Assembly: GCA_964276095.1 (NCBI GenBank)
Contig: CAXYDR010000001.1
Coordinates: 558,001 to 622,000 of the forward strand
DNA length: 64,000 bases
Direction: 5' to 3'
Source: GCA-2733415 sp964276095
GTDB lineage: Bacteria; Bacteroidota; Bacteroidia; Flavobacteriales; Flavobacteriaceae
Below the pieces are notes generated by a model. It was given only the letters and a program-made list of their open reading frames with translations. It had not been told where the DNA came from and did no database searches. Below, one piece after another: positions 17,339-23,400 of the stretch (positions are counted from its first letter, which is position 1; the number at the start of each line of letters is the position of its first letter). The translations under genes were made by a program, and so were the position numbers.

Positions 17339-18271
17339 ATGCAAGATGGTTTATATGCTAAATTTCACACCTCTAAAGGAGAAATTTTAGTAAACTTAGA
17401 GTTTCAAAAAACTCCAGGAACAGTAGGTAACTTTGTAGCGTTAGCACAAGGGAATTTAGAAAATAATGTTAAACCACAAGGAACGCCTTATTATGATGGG
17501 TTAAACTTTCATAGAGTAATACCTGATTTCATGATTCAAGGTGGTTGTCCATTAGGTACAGGAACTGGAGATCCAGGATACAAATTTGATGATGAATTTC
17601 ACCCAGAATTAAGACATTCAGGACCTGGAGTTTTAGCAATGGCAAATTCAGGACCAGGATCAAACGGTAGTCAGTTTTATATTACTCATGTTGAAACGTC
17701 TTGGTTAGATAATAAGCATACTGTTTTCGGAAATGTAGTAGAAGGACAAGATATTGTTGATGCTGTTGCTCAAGGAGATAAATTAACTCAATTAGAAATT
17801 ATTGCAGTTGGTGCAGATGCTGAAGCATTTAAAGCAATAGAATCTTTCAGAACTTTTGAAGGATCAAGAGAAAGAAGATTAGCAGAAGCAAAAGCGGAAG
17901 GTGAAGCTGAATTAGATAAGTTAGCTTCTGGATTTGATAAAACTGATAGCGGATTACGTTACCAAATTTTACAAAAAGGTTCTGGTGCTAAAGCTGCAAA
18001 AGGAAAAAATGTATCAGTACACTATAAAGGTCAACTTTCTGATGGTACTGTATTTGATTCTTCATACAAAAGAAAAGAACCAATTGATTTTCAATTAGGA
18101 GTTGGTCAAGTTATTTCTGGTTGGGATGAAGGAATTACGTTATTAAATGTAGGTGATAAGGCTCGTTTTGTGATCCCTTCAAACTTAGCATATGGTGAAC
18201 AAGGTGCAGGTGGAGTAATTCCTCCAGGAGCTACCTTGATTTTTGATGTTGAATTAATGGGTGTAAAGTAA
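17339..18271 (+). CDS. Dual-family immunophilin: cyclophilin-FKBP fusion peptidyl-prolyl isomerase
   Basis: Protein of 310 residues joining two unrelated prolyl isomerase folds. Residues about 5-165 are a cyclophilin domain (LNFHRVIPDFMIQGGCP, GSNGSQFYITHVETSWLDNK, HTVFGNVVEG) containing the catalytic His-Arg and QF motifs. Residues about 200-310 are an FKBP domain (GKNVSVHYKGQLSDGTVFDS, FQLGVGQVISGWDEG, AYGEQGAGGVIPPGATLIFD). A short charged linker of Glu/Ala/Lys joins them. Fusions of this kind are known from Flavobacterium and some protists. There is no signal peptide, so it should assist folding in the cytoplasm. I chose the ATG at 17339 because the longer frame starts inside the promoter box. 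Confidence 0.93.
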   Translation: MQDGLYAKFHTSKGEILVNLEFQKTPGTVGNFVALAQGNLENNVKPQGTPYYDGLNFHRVIPDFMIQGGCPLGTGTGDPGYKFDDEFHPELRHSGPGVLAMANSGPGSNGSQFYITHVETSWLDNKHTVFGNVVEGQDIVDAVAQGDKLTQLEIIAVGADAEAFKAIESFRTFEGSRERRLAEAKAEGEAELDKLASGFDKTDSGLRYQILQKGSGAKAAKGKNVSVHYKGQLSDGTVFDSSYKRKEPIDFQLGVGQVISGWDEGITLLNVGDKARFVIPSNLAYGEQGAGGVIPPGATLIFDVELMGVK

Positions 18272-18301
18272 GTAGAGAACACATTTTTTGTAAAAAAATA
18301 T

Positions 18302-18472
18302 TGTGAATTACTTATTCCGAAATTTAACGACGTTAGGAGTTTAGTGTTCGGTATCTTTAATTAGAAATAAATAGATTAAAAAGAGTTCCTGTAAATGGAG
18401 CTCTTTTTTTTTGTAAAAAAAAAATGCTGTAAATCACTTATTGCTAAAATTAGCAACGGTAGGGGCTAAGTA
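18302..18472. repeat. Degenerate direct repeat upstream of the tRNA cluster
   Basis: Two 45-nt segments, 18302-18346 and 18428-18472, match at 33 of 45 positions. Both are preceded by similar T-run/GTAAAAAA sequence. Shared blocks include TGT, AATT/AATC, ACTTATT and GGTAGG/GTTAGG. Neither is coding. The spacer holds the terminator of the immunophilin gene. Confidence 0.55.
18382..18412 (+). terminator. Terminator of the cyclophilin-FKBP gene
   Basis: An 8-bp stem AGAGTTCC/GGAGCTCT with one G-U pair and a 7-nt loop, followed by a run of T. Confidence 0.8.
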
Positions 18473-18589
18473 TTTTTGGAAGCTCTACAGAATATGTGGA
18501 AAAAAAGTACAGTTTTAGGCAAGTACTTTTTTTGTGAGTGTTGGTTTTCAGTGGCTTAAAAAAAACACTTTTTTTTTATTTAAAAAGCC

Positions 18590-18619
18590 TTTGGTGTTTT
18601 AAAAAAGGTGTTATATTTG
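18590..18619 (+). promoter_or_regulatory. Promoter of the tRNA cluster
   Basis: TTTG at 18590-18593 and TATATTTG at 18612-18619 are separated by 18 bp, a near-ideal Bacteroidota -33/-7 promoter. The first tRNA starts 41 bp downstream of the -7 box. Confidence 0.8.
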
Positions 18620-18659
18620 CACCCGCAATACGAAAGTATTTTGAGTTCTTTAAAATAAT

Positions 18660-18732
18660 GCGAAAATAGCTCAGCTGGTAGAGCGCCACCTTGCCAAGGT
18701 GGAGGTCGCGAGTTCGAGCCTCGTTTTTCGCT
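18660..18732 (+). tRNA. tRNA-Gly(GCC)
   Basis: 73-nt cloverleaf. The acceptor stem GCGAAAA pairs with TTTTCGC, the D-arm contains AGCTCAGCTGGTAGAGC, and the anticodon loop TTGCCAA has GCC at 18693-18695. The T-loop is TTCGAGC and the discriminator is U. No CCA is encoded. It is the first gene of the tRNA cluster. Confidence 0.97.
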
Positions 18733-18748
18733 CTGTAAAATATTCCAT

Positions 18749-18832
18749 GCTGAAGTGGTGGAATTGGTAGACACGTTGGACTTAAAATCCAATGCTCCTT
18801 GGAGCGTGCGGGTTCAAGTCCCGCCTTCAGTA
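18749..18832 (+). tRNA. tRNA-Leu(UAA), copy 1 of 3
   Basis: 84-nt type II tRNA with the long variable arm of leucine tRNAs (TGCTCCTTGGAGCGT). The acceptor GCTGAAG pairs with CTTCAGT, giving a G-U first pair; the anticodon TAA is at 18783-18785. No CCA is encoded. It is identical in sequence to the two following copies. Confidence 0.96.
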
Positions 18833-18840
18833 CTAAAGAT

Positions 18841-18872
18841 CTCTGGTTAGTAATAACCAGAGGGCTTTTTTT
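18841..18872 (+). terminator. Terminator-like hairpin after tRNA-Leu copy 1
   Basis: CTCTGGTTA/TAACCAGAG with a 4-nt loop, then GGC and a T run. A nearly identical hairpin follows copy 2, so it was duplicated with the tRNA. Confidence 0.85.
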
Positions 18873-18936
18873 AAATGACTATTTTACAGAATATATAATA
18901 TACCAACATAGATAATGAAAATTATTTATGATACAC

Positions 18937-19020
18937 GCTGAAGTGGTGGAATTGGTAGACACGTTGGACTTAAAATCCAATGCTCCTTGGAGCGTGCGGG
19001 TTCAAGTCCCGCCTTCAGTA
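18937..19020 (+). tRNA. tRNA-Leu(UAA), copy 2 of 3
   Basis: Identical 84-nt sequence, 188 bp after the start of copy 1; anticodon TAA at 18971-18973. The upstream spacer has no clear TAnnTTTG box, so expression may depend on read-through. Confidence 0.96.
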
Positions 19021-19028
19021 CTAAAGAT

Positions 19029-19060
19029 CTCTGGTTAGCAATAACCAGAGGGCTTTTTTT
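19029..19060 (+). terminator. Terminator-like hairpin after tRNA-Leu copy 2
   Basis: Same hairpin as at 18841, with one loop base changed. Confidence 0.85.
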
Positions 19061-19122
19061 AAAATTACTTTTATTGAAATATAATATACCAACATATATA
19101 ATGAAAATTATTTATGACACAC

Positions 19123-19206
19123 GCTGAAGTGGTGGAATTGGTAGACACGTTGGACTTAAAATCCAATGCTCCTTGGAGCGTGCGGGTTCAAGTCCCGCCT
19201 TCAGTA
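19123..19206 (+). tRNA. tRNA-Leu(UAA), copy 3 of 3
   Basis: Identical 84-nt sequence, 186 bp after the start of copy 2; anticodon TAA at 19157-19159. Its upstream spacer closely matches that of copy 2. Its downstream hairpin is unrelated and probably marks the original cluster end. Confidence 0.96.
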
Positions 19207-19210
19207 CTAA

Positions 19211-19242
19211 AGCCTTAACTAATTATAGTTAAGGCTTTTTTT
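19211..19242 (+). terminator. Terminator of the tRNA cluster
   Basis: An 11-bp stem AGCCTTAACTA/TAGTTAAGGCT and a T run just after tRNA-Leu copy 3. Confidence 0.9.
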
Positions 19243-19286
19243 ATGCATTGAATTTGTAAGGATATATAGTTTCTATAGAAAAATAG

Positions 19287-19294
19287 TATATTTG
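19287..19294 (+). promoter_or_regulatory. -7 promoter box of trhO
   Basis: TATATTTG, 36 bp before the ATG at 19331, fits the -7 consensus. A clear -33 at proper spacing is not seen. Confidence 0.55.
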
Positions 19295-19330
19295 CAAAAT
19301 AATAATAGTAACCTTAAAAATTAGTATAGC

Positions 19331-20362
19331 ATGCAACTGTACAATAAATTAAGCGCTGCTGAACGCGCGCAACTAATTGATGAAGCTGGTAAAGACCGCT
19401 TGACAATATCATTCTATCAATACTTCAAGATAGAAAACCCACAATTATTTAGAGATAAACTTTTTGCTGAATGGGATGCCTTAGAGGTGTTGGGGAGAAC
19501 TTATGTTTCTTATGAAGGAATAAATGCTCAAATGTCTGTTCCTGCTGACAATTTTTTAAAGTTGAAAGCACAATTAGATGCTATTTCTTTTTTAAAAGAT
19601 ATTCGTTTGAATGTGGCTGTAGAGCAAGATAATAAATCGTTTTTAAAACTTAAAGTAAAAGTTAGAGAGAAGATTGTTGCTGATGGTTTAAATGACGAAA
19701 CATTTGATGTAACTAACAAAGGAGTGCATTTAAATGCAAAGGACTTTAATGATATGCTAGTTGATCCAAATACGGTATGTGTGGATATGCGTAACCATTA
19801 TGAAAGTGAAATAGGTCATTTCCAAGGAGCGGTTACACCAGATGTAGATACGTTTAGAGATTCGTTAGATATTATTGAAGAAGATTTAAAAGATAACAAA
19901 GAAGATAAAAATCTATTGATGTATTGTACTGGTGGAATTCGATGTGAAAAAGCTAGTGCGTATTACAAACATAAAGGATTTAAAAATGTATATCAGTTAG
20001 AAGGTGGTATTATAGAATATACACGTCAAGTAAAAGCTGAAGGGGTAGAGAATAAGTTTATTGGTAAGAATTTTGTTTTCGACCATAGACGGGCAGAACG
20101 TATTACTGATGATGTAGTTTCAAATTGTCATCAATGTGGTGAGCCAGCTGATGTTCATGTAAATTGTGAAAATCAAGCTTGTCATTTATTATTTATTCAA
20201 TGTCCTTCATGTTCTGAAAAAATGGAAACATGTTGTTCTGAAGAGTGTAAAACTATTGCTGCAATGCCTTTTGAGGAGCAAAAAGAACTGCGTAAAGGAA
20301 CTCATAATAGCAATAAGATCTTTAAAAAGGGACGTTCTGAAGTGTTGAGGTTTAAAAAATAA
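19331..20362 (+). CDS. trhO: tRNA uridine(34) hydroxylase, rhodanese family (TrhO/YceA)
   Basis: Protein of 343 residues with the TrhO layout. An acylphosphatase-like N-terminal domain contains TYVSYEGINAQMSVP. The rhodanese domain has the active-site loop MYCTGGIRCEKASAYYKHKGF-like around C199. A cysteine-rich C-terminal segment (CHQCG, CPSCSEKMETCC) completes it. TrhO uses molecular oxygen to hydroxylate uridine 34 of tRNAs, giving ho5U, the precursor of mo5U/cmo5U wobble bases. It converges on the ferredoxin and U32 genes, which belong to the oxygen-independent route to the same modification, and it lies directly after the tRNA cluster. Family assignment is strong. Confidence 0.92.
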   Translation: MQLYNKLSAAERAQLIDEAGKDRLTISFYQYFKIENPQLFRDKLFAEWDALEVLGRTYVSYEGINAQMSVPADNFLKLKAQLDAISFLKDIRLNVAVEQDNKSFLKLKVKVREKIVADGLNDETFDVTNKGVHLNAKDFNDMLVDPNTVCVDMRNHYESEIGHFQGAVTPDVDTFRDSLDIIEEDLKDNKEDKNLLMYCTGGIRCEKASAYYKHKGFKNVYQLEGGIIEYTRQVKAEGVENKFIGKNFVFDHRRAERITDDVVSNCHQCGEPADVHVNCENQACHLLFIQCPSCSEKMETCCSEECKTIAAMPFEEQKELRKGTHNSNKIFKKGRSEVLRFKK

Positions 20363-20385
20363 AGTAACTTAAGAATATTGATAGT

Positions 20386-20419
20386 AAGAGAGTTATACTT
20401 TGTATAACTCTCTTTTTTT
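20386..20419 (+). terminator. Terminator of trhO
   Basis: A 12-bp perfect stem AAGAGAGTTATA/TATAACTCTCTT with a 5-nt loop, then a T run. The run reaches the stop codon of the convergent ferredoxin gene. Confidence 0.88.
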
Positions 20420-20648
20420 ATATCTGTTTTACTGAGATGATTTTTACAGGACATGCTTTAGCAGCATTATGGTTTTCTGTATAGATATTTTCATCTGCAG
20501 ATTTTAGGGTGTAAAACCCTTTTTTTTCTATAGAATGTAGCAACACTGTTTTTCCGTCTTTCTTAGACATTTGATATTGAGCTGGTGCCATTTCAACACA
20601 ATAATTACAGCCTATACATTTGGCTCTTTGTAGAGTAATGACAACCAT
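20418..20648 (-). CDS. 4Fe-4S ferredoxin
   Basis: Small protein of 76 residues. A single CIGCNYC motif (C11, C14, C17) plus a distant CP (C66 in ACPVKII) supplies the four ligands of one 4Fe-4S cluster. Its ATG overlaps the U32 stop in TAATG, so the two are translationally coupled. In E. coli the ferredoxin YfhL is needed for TrhP-dependent ho5U formation; by analogy this ferredoxin probably donates electrons or supports the cluster of the adjacent U32 protein. The sequence is not a bacterial-type 2x[4Fe-4S] ferredoxin, since the second motif is missing. Confidence 0.9.
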   Translation of the reverse strand: MVVITLQRAKCIGCNYCVEMAPAQYQMSKKDGKTVLLHSIEKKGFYTLKSADENIYTENHNAAKACPVKIISVKQI

Positions 20649-21898
20649 TAAGCAAACTCAGTTTTTACAATTTTATATAGCTTATCTGACGGACGAATTC
20701 TAAATGGTAATTTTAAAGTGCATAAATCACCTTTAGTTGCTAGCTCTCCTTTTGTATCATTAACAAACATTTCAGTAACTTCTGTTTCTTGTGCGCCAGT
20801 TGTAGGGCCGGTAATTAAAATAGTATCACCAATTTTAATGTCATATGCTTCAATTTTAAATTCGCCAATTTCTACTTTTGGGAAGTAATGAACACCTTTT
20901 CCTAAGTATACTTTCTTTTGCGTAGCATGAGATCCTGATGTTTCACTCCATTCACCTAGTTTTTGACCTAGGTAATAGCCATCCCAGAAGCCTCTATTAT
21001 ATACCTTTTTAAGTTCTTCCATCCAATCTTTAACTTTCTCCTGATTGAATGTGTTGTTGTGTATTGAGTCAATTGCCTCACGATATGTTTTTATAACTTT
21101 AGCAACGTATTCTGGTGCTCTACCGCGCCCTTCAATTTTTAAAACTTTAATTCCTGCATCAGCAACTTGGTCTAGAAACTCTAGCGTACATAAATCCTTA
21201 GGAGACATAATATATTCATTATCAATCTCCATTTCAAAACCAGTTTCTTGATCAGTTACAGTATATTTTTTTCGACAATTTTGTTTGCAAGCTCCTCTGT
21301 TTGCGGAAGAGTTGTGAGAATGTAAGCTCAAATAACATTTTCCAGATACGGCCATACATAAAGCTCCATGGCCGAAAATTTCAATTTCTAATAATTTTCC
21401 AGAAGGGCCTTTAATATTCTCAATTGTTATTTGCTCTGTTATTTTTTTTATTTGACGAAGGCTTAGTTCTCTACTTAATACAAGAGTATCGGCAAACATG
21501 GCGTAAAACTTAGCGGTTTCAATGTTTGTAATGTTTATTTGAGTAGAAATATGTATTTCCATATCAATACTCCTCGCGTATGCTATAACAGCTTGGTCCA
21601 TTGCTATAATAGCTGTAATGTTAGCTTCTTTAGCTTTGTTTACCAGAGTTTTTACTATTGATAAATCATGATCGTAAATAATAGTGTTTAATGTAAGGTA
21701 TGTACGTACATTTTTTTCAACACATCTTCGAGAAATTTCAGGTAAGTCGTCTAAAACAAAATTCATGGTTGCTCTAGCTCTCATGTTTAATTGCTCAACA
21801 CCAAAATAGACTGAATCTGCTCCATTATCAAGTGCTGCTTGTAGTGATTCAAAATTTCCAGCTGGAGCCATTAGCTCAATTCTATCGTTTGCATTCAT
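20648..21898 (-). CDS. trhP: U32 family protein, TrhP/YegQ-like tRNA hydroxylation factor
   Basis: Protein of 416 residues in the peptidase U32 family. The N-terminal barrel begins IELMAPAGNFESLQAALDNG. The four iron-sulfur cysteines are C181, C188, C204 and C208 (ALCMAVSGKCYLS, ANRGACKQNC), and a C-terminal beta-barrel-like domain follows. Despite the peptidase name, YegQ-type members act in prephenate-dependent synthesis of 5-hydroxyuridine at the tRNA wobble position; RlhA members hydroxylate 23S rRNA. The coupled ferredoxin and the convergent trhO favour the tRNA role. The RlhA alternative cannot be excluded from motifs alone, so the symbol is tentative. Confidence 0.8.
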   Translation of the reverse strand: MNANDRIELMAPAGNFESLQAALDNGADSVYFGVEQLNMRARATMNFVLDDLPEISRRCVEKNVRTYLTLNTIIYDHDLSIVKTLVNKAKEANITAIIAMDQAVIAYARSIDMEIHISTQINITNIETAKFYAMFADTLVLSRELSLRQIKKITEQITIENIKGPSGKLLEIEIFGHGALCMAVSGKCYLSLHSHNSSANRGACKQNCRKKYTVTDQETGFEMEIDNEYIMSPKDLCTLEFLDQVADAGIKVLKIEGRGRAPEYVAKVIKTYREAIDSIHNNTFNQEKVKDWMEELKKVYNRGFWDGYYLGQKLGEWSETSGSHATQKKVYLGKGVHYFPKVEIGEFKIEAYDIKIGDTILITGPTTGAQETEVTEMFVNDTKGELATKGDLCTLKLPFRIRPSDKLYKIVKTEFA

Positions 21899-21965
21899 CG
21901 AAAAAATATTTTAGAATGCAAATAAAAAACATACAAGATTGTAAAAGAATGATTTAAATCATGCT

Positions 21966-22526
21966 TTAGTTGTCTTTCCATTTAATATTACAACCAATAC
22001 TAGGTTTTTGAGTAAGTGCTTGTGGGATGTTGTTGATTATGTTTTCAATTGCATTCCTTATGTCTTTCCCTGATAAAGTAATTTCATTACCAGGTCTAGA
22101 GTCATCTAATTGCCCTCTATATGAAAGCTCAAGGTTATTGTCAAAAATATAAAAATCGGGAGTGCAAGCTGCATTATATGCTTTTGCAATTTCTTGTGTT
22201 TCATCATATAAATATGGGAAAGGATAATTATTGTCTATTGCATGCTGATGCATTAAATCTGGTCCATCTTGTGGGTAGTTGGTAGCGTCATTACTGCTGA
22301 TGGCAATGAAATTAATTCCATTTGTTTTATATTCATTTGCTATCCTTACTAATTCAGGGTTTACGTGAATTACAAAAGGGCAATGGTTGCAAATAAACAT
22401 TATAACCGTTGCGTTTTTTCCTTTAAGTTGATTTAAATGAAGTATTTCATTACTTTTTGTATCTAGTAATGAAAAGTCTGGGGCTTTTGTTTTTAAAGCC
22501 AACATATTTGAGGGAGTTCTTGCCAT
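21966..22526 (-). CDS. Thioredoxin-fold protein, AhpC/TSA-like, CxxC
   Basis: Protein of 186 residues with an AhpC/TSA-type thioredoxin fold (APDFSLLDTKSNEILHLNQL at the start). The active site is MFICNHCPFVIHVNPELVRI, a CNHC redox pair in place of a lone peroxidatic cysteine. The family also has the NDATNYPQDGPDLM and TPDFYIFDNNLELSYRGQLD segments seen here. It resembles uncharacterised cytoplasmic thioredoxin-family proteins of Bacteroidota. It lies on the minus strand, 67 bp upstream of the U32 gene with no terminator visible between, so co-transcription with the U32/ferredoxin pair is possible. Its redox partner is unknown. Confidence 0.8.
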   Translation of the reverse strand: MARTPSNMLALKTKAPDFSLLDTKSNEILHLNQLKGKNATVIMFICNHCPFVIHVNPELVRIANEYKTNGINFIAISSNDATNYPQDGPDLMHQHAIDNNYPFPYLYDETQEIAKAYNAACTPDFYIFDNNLELSYRGQLDDSRPGNEITLSGKDIRNAIENIINNIPQALTQKPSIGCNIKWKDN

Positions 22527-22562
22527 GATTAAGTATCTTTATTAAATAAAGATAAGTTAAAT

Positions 22563-22892
22563 ATGGAAATTACTTGGGCTGATTTTGAAAAAGTAGATAT
22601 ACGAGTAGGAACTATTCTTGTTGCTTTGGCTTTTGATAAAGTAAGAAACCCTTCTTATAAATTAGAAATCGATTTTGGTGAATTAGGCGTGTTAAAAAGT
22701 TCAGCTCAGATAACAGGTTTGTATACATTAGATGAGTTAAAGGGAAAACAAATACTGGCAGTTGTAAATTTTCCGAAAAAGCAAATTGCAAATATGATGA
22801 GTGAGTGCTTAGTGTTAGGTTTAGTAGGAGGTGAGGACGTGGTGTTGATTAATCCAGATAGAAAAGTTAAAAACGGAATGCGTTTGGCATAA
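22563..22892 (+). CDS. csaA: tRNA-binding EMAP-domain protein (CsaA)
   Basis: Protein of 109 residues consisting only of an EMAP/tRNA-binding OB fold, the length expected for CsaA. Diagnostic segments are FEKVDIRVGTIL, SYKLEIDFGELG, KSSAQITGLY and KKQIANMMSECLVLGL. CsaA is a dimeric tRNA-binding, chaperone-like protein linked to protein export. The gene is divergent from the thioredoxin-like gene, 36 bp away, and converges on the DUF3276 gene. The identity of the fold is certain; the cellular role of CsaA remains poorly defined. Confidence 0.9.
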   Translation: MEITWADFEKVDIRVGTILVALAFDKVRNPSYKLEIDFGELGVLKSSAQITGLYTLDELKGKQILAVVNFPKKQIANMMSECLVLGLVGGEDVVLINPDRKVKNGMRLA

Positions 22893-22920
22893 AAAAAAGC
22901 TCAATTATAATAATTGAGCT
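22891..22920 (-). terminator. Terminator of the DUF3276 gene
   Basis: AAGCTCAATT/AATTGAGCTT stem with an A run on the + side, that is, a T run in minus-strand RNA. It may also end csaA. Confidence 0.8.
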
Positions 22921-22950
22921 TAGATTTGGTTTGTGGTTGGTTTATATTGG

Positions 22951-23328
22951 TTAGATATCGTCAAAACTGATATCAGTGAAACTTTCTGCAGTTACAGTTT
23001 CGGTAACTAACTCTTCAGATTCGAATTCTTTTTTGTAATCTTTTTGATGGCGTTCAGAAATTACCTCTTCACCTTTTTCATTTATTACATATGAAGTCAT
23101 TTCATTCATGATTTCAGTAAAGGCAACAAAATCTTCTTTGTATAAATAAATTTTATGCTTTTTATAGTGGAAAGATCCATCATCATTTGTAAACTTCTTG
23201 CTTTCAGTGATAGTAAGGTAATAATCACCTGCTTTGGTAGATCTTACATCAAAAAAATAAGTTCTTCTTCCTGCTCTTAATACTTTTGAAAAAATTTCCT
23301 CTTTTTCTAAATATTCTTTATCGCTCAT
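22951..23328 (-). CDS. PUR-domain (DUF3276) nucleic-acid-binding protein
   Basis: Protein of 125 residues matching the Bacteroidota PUR/DUF3276 family. It has a single Pur-alpha-like repeat (KVLRAGRRTYFFDVRSTKAG, YYLTITESKK, KIYLYKEDFVAFTEIM) and an acidic C-terminal tail. Related Pur-alpha and bacterial PUR repeats bind single-stranded DNA or RNA. The gene lies 72 bp upstream of csaA's end in convergent orientation, and 73 bp downstream of the ABC transporter on the same strand. No specific target is known. The family assignment is good, the function general. Confidence 0.88.
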   Translation of the reverse strand: MSDKEYLEKEEIFSKVLRAGRRTYFFDVRSTKAGDYYLTITESKKFTNDDGSFHYKKHKIYLYKEDFVAFTEIMNEMTSYVINEKGEEVISERHQKDYKKEFESEELVTETVTAESFTDISFDDI

Positions 23329-23400
23329 AATTCTTTCGTAATAATGTTAGTTTTATTGCTTTCCAAAAATCATAAAAAAAAAGTTTAGAACCAATTTTTT

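Noticed and set aside
18580..18792. Minus-strand frame over the tRNA-Gly gene
   Set aside because: It covers the tRNA promoter and two tRNA genes; the apparent coding is a by-product of tRNA sequence.
18290..19250. Integrative element at the tRNA cluster
   Set aside because: Direct repeats and tRNA genes are present, but there is no integrase and the repeats do not match the tRNA 3' ends.
20387..20413. Regulatory hairpin shared by trhO and the ferredoxin gene
   Set aside because: The T run exists only in the + direction, so it is simply the trhO terminator.
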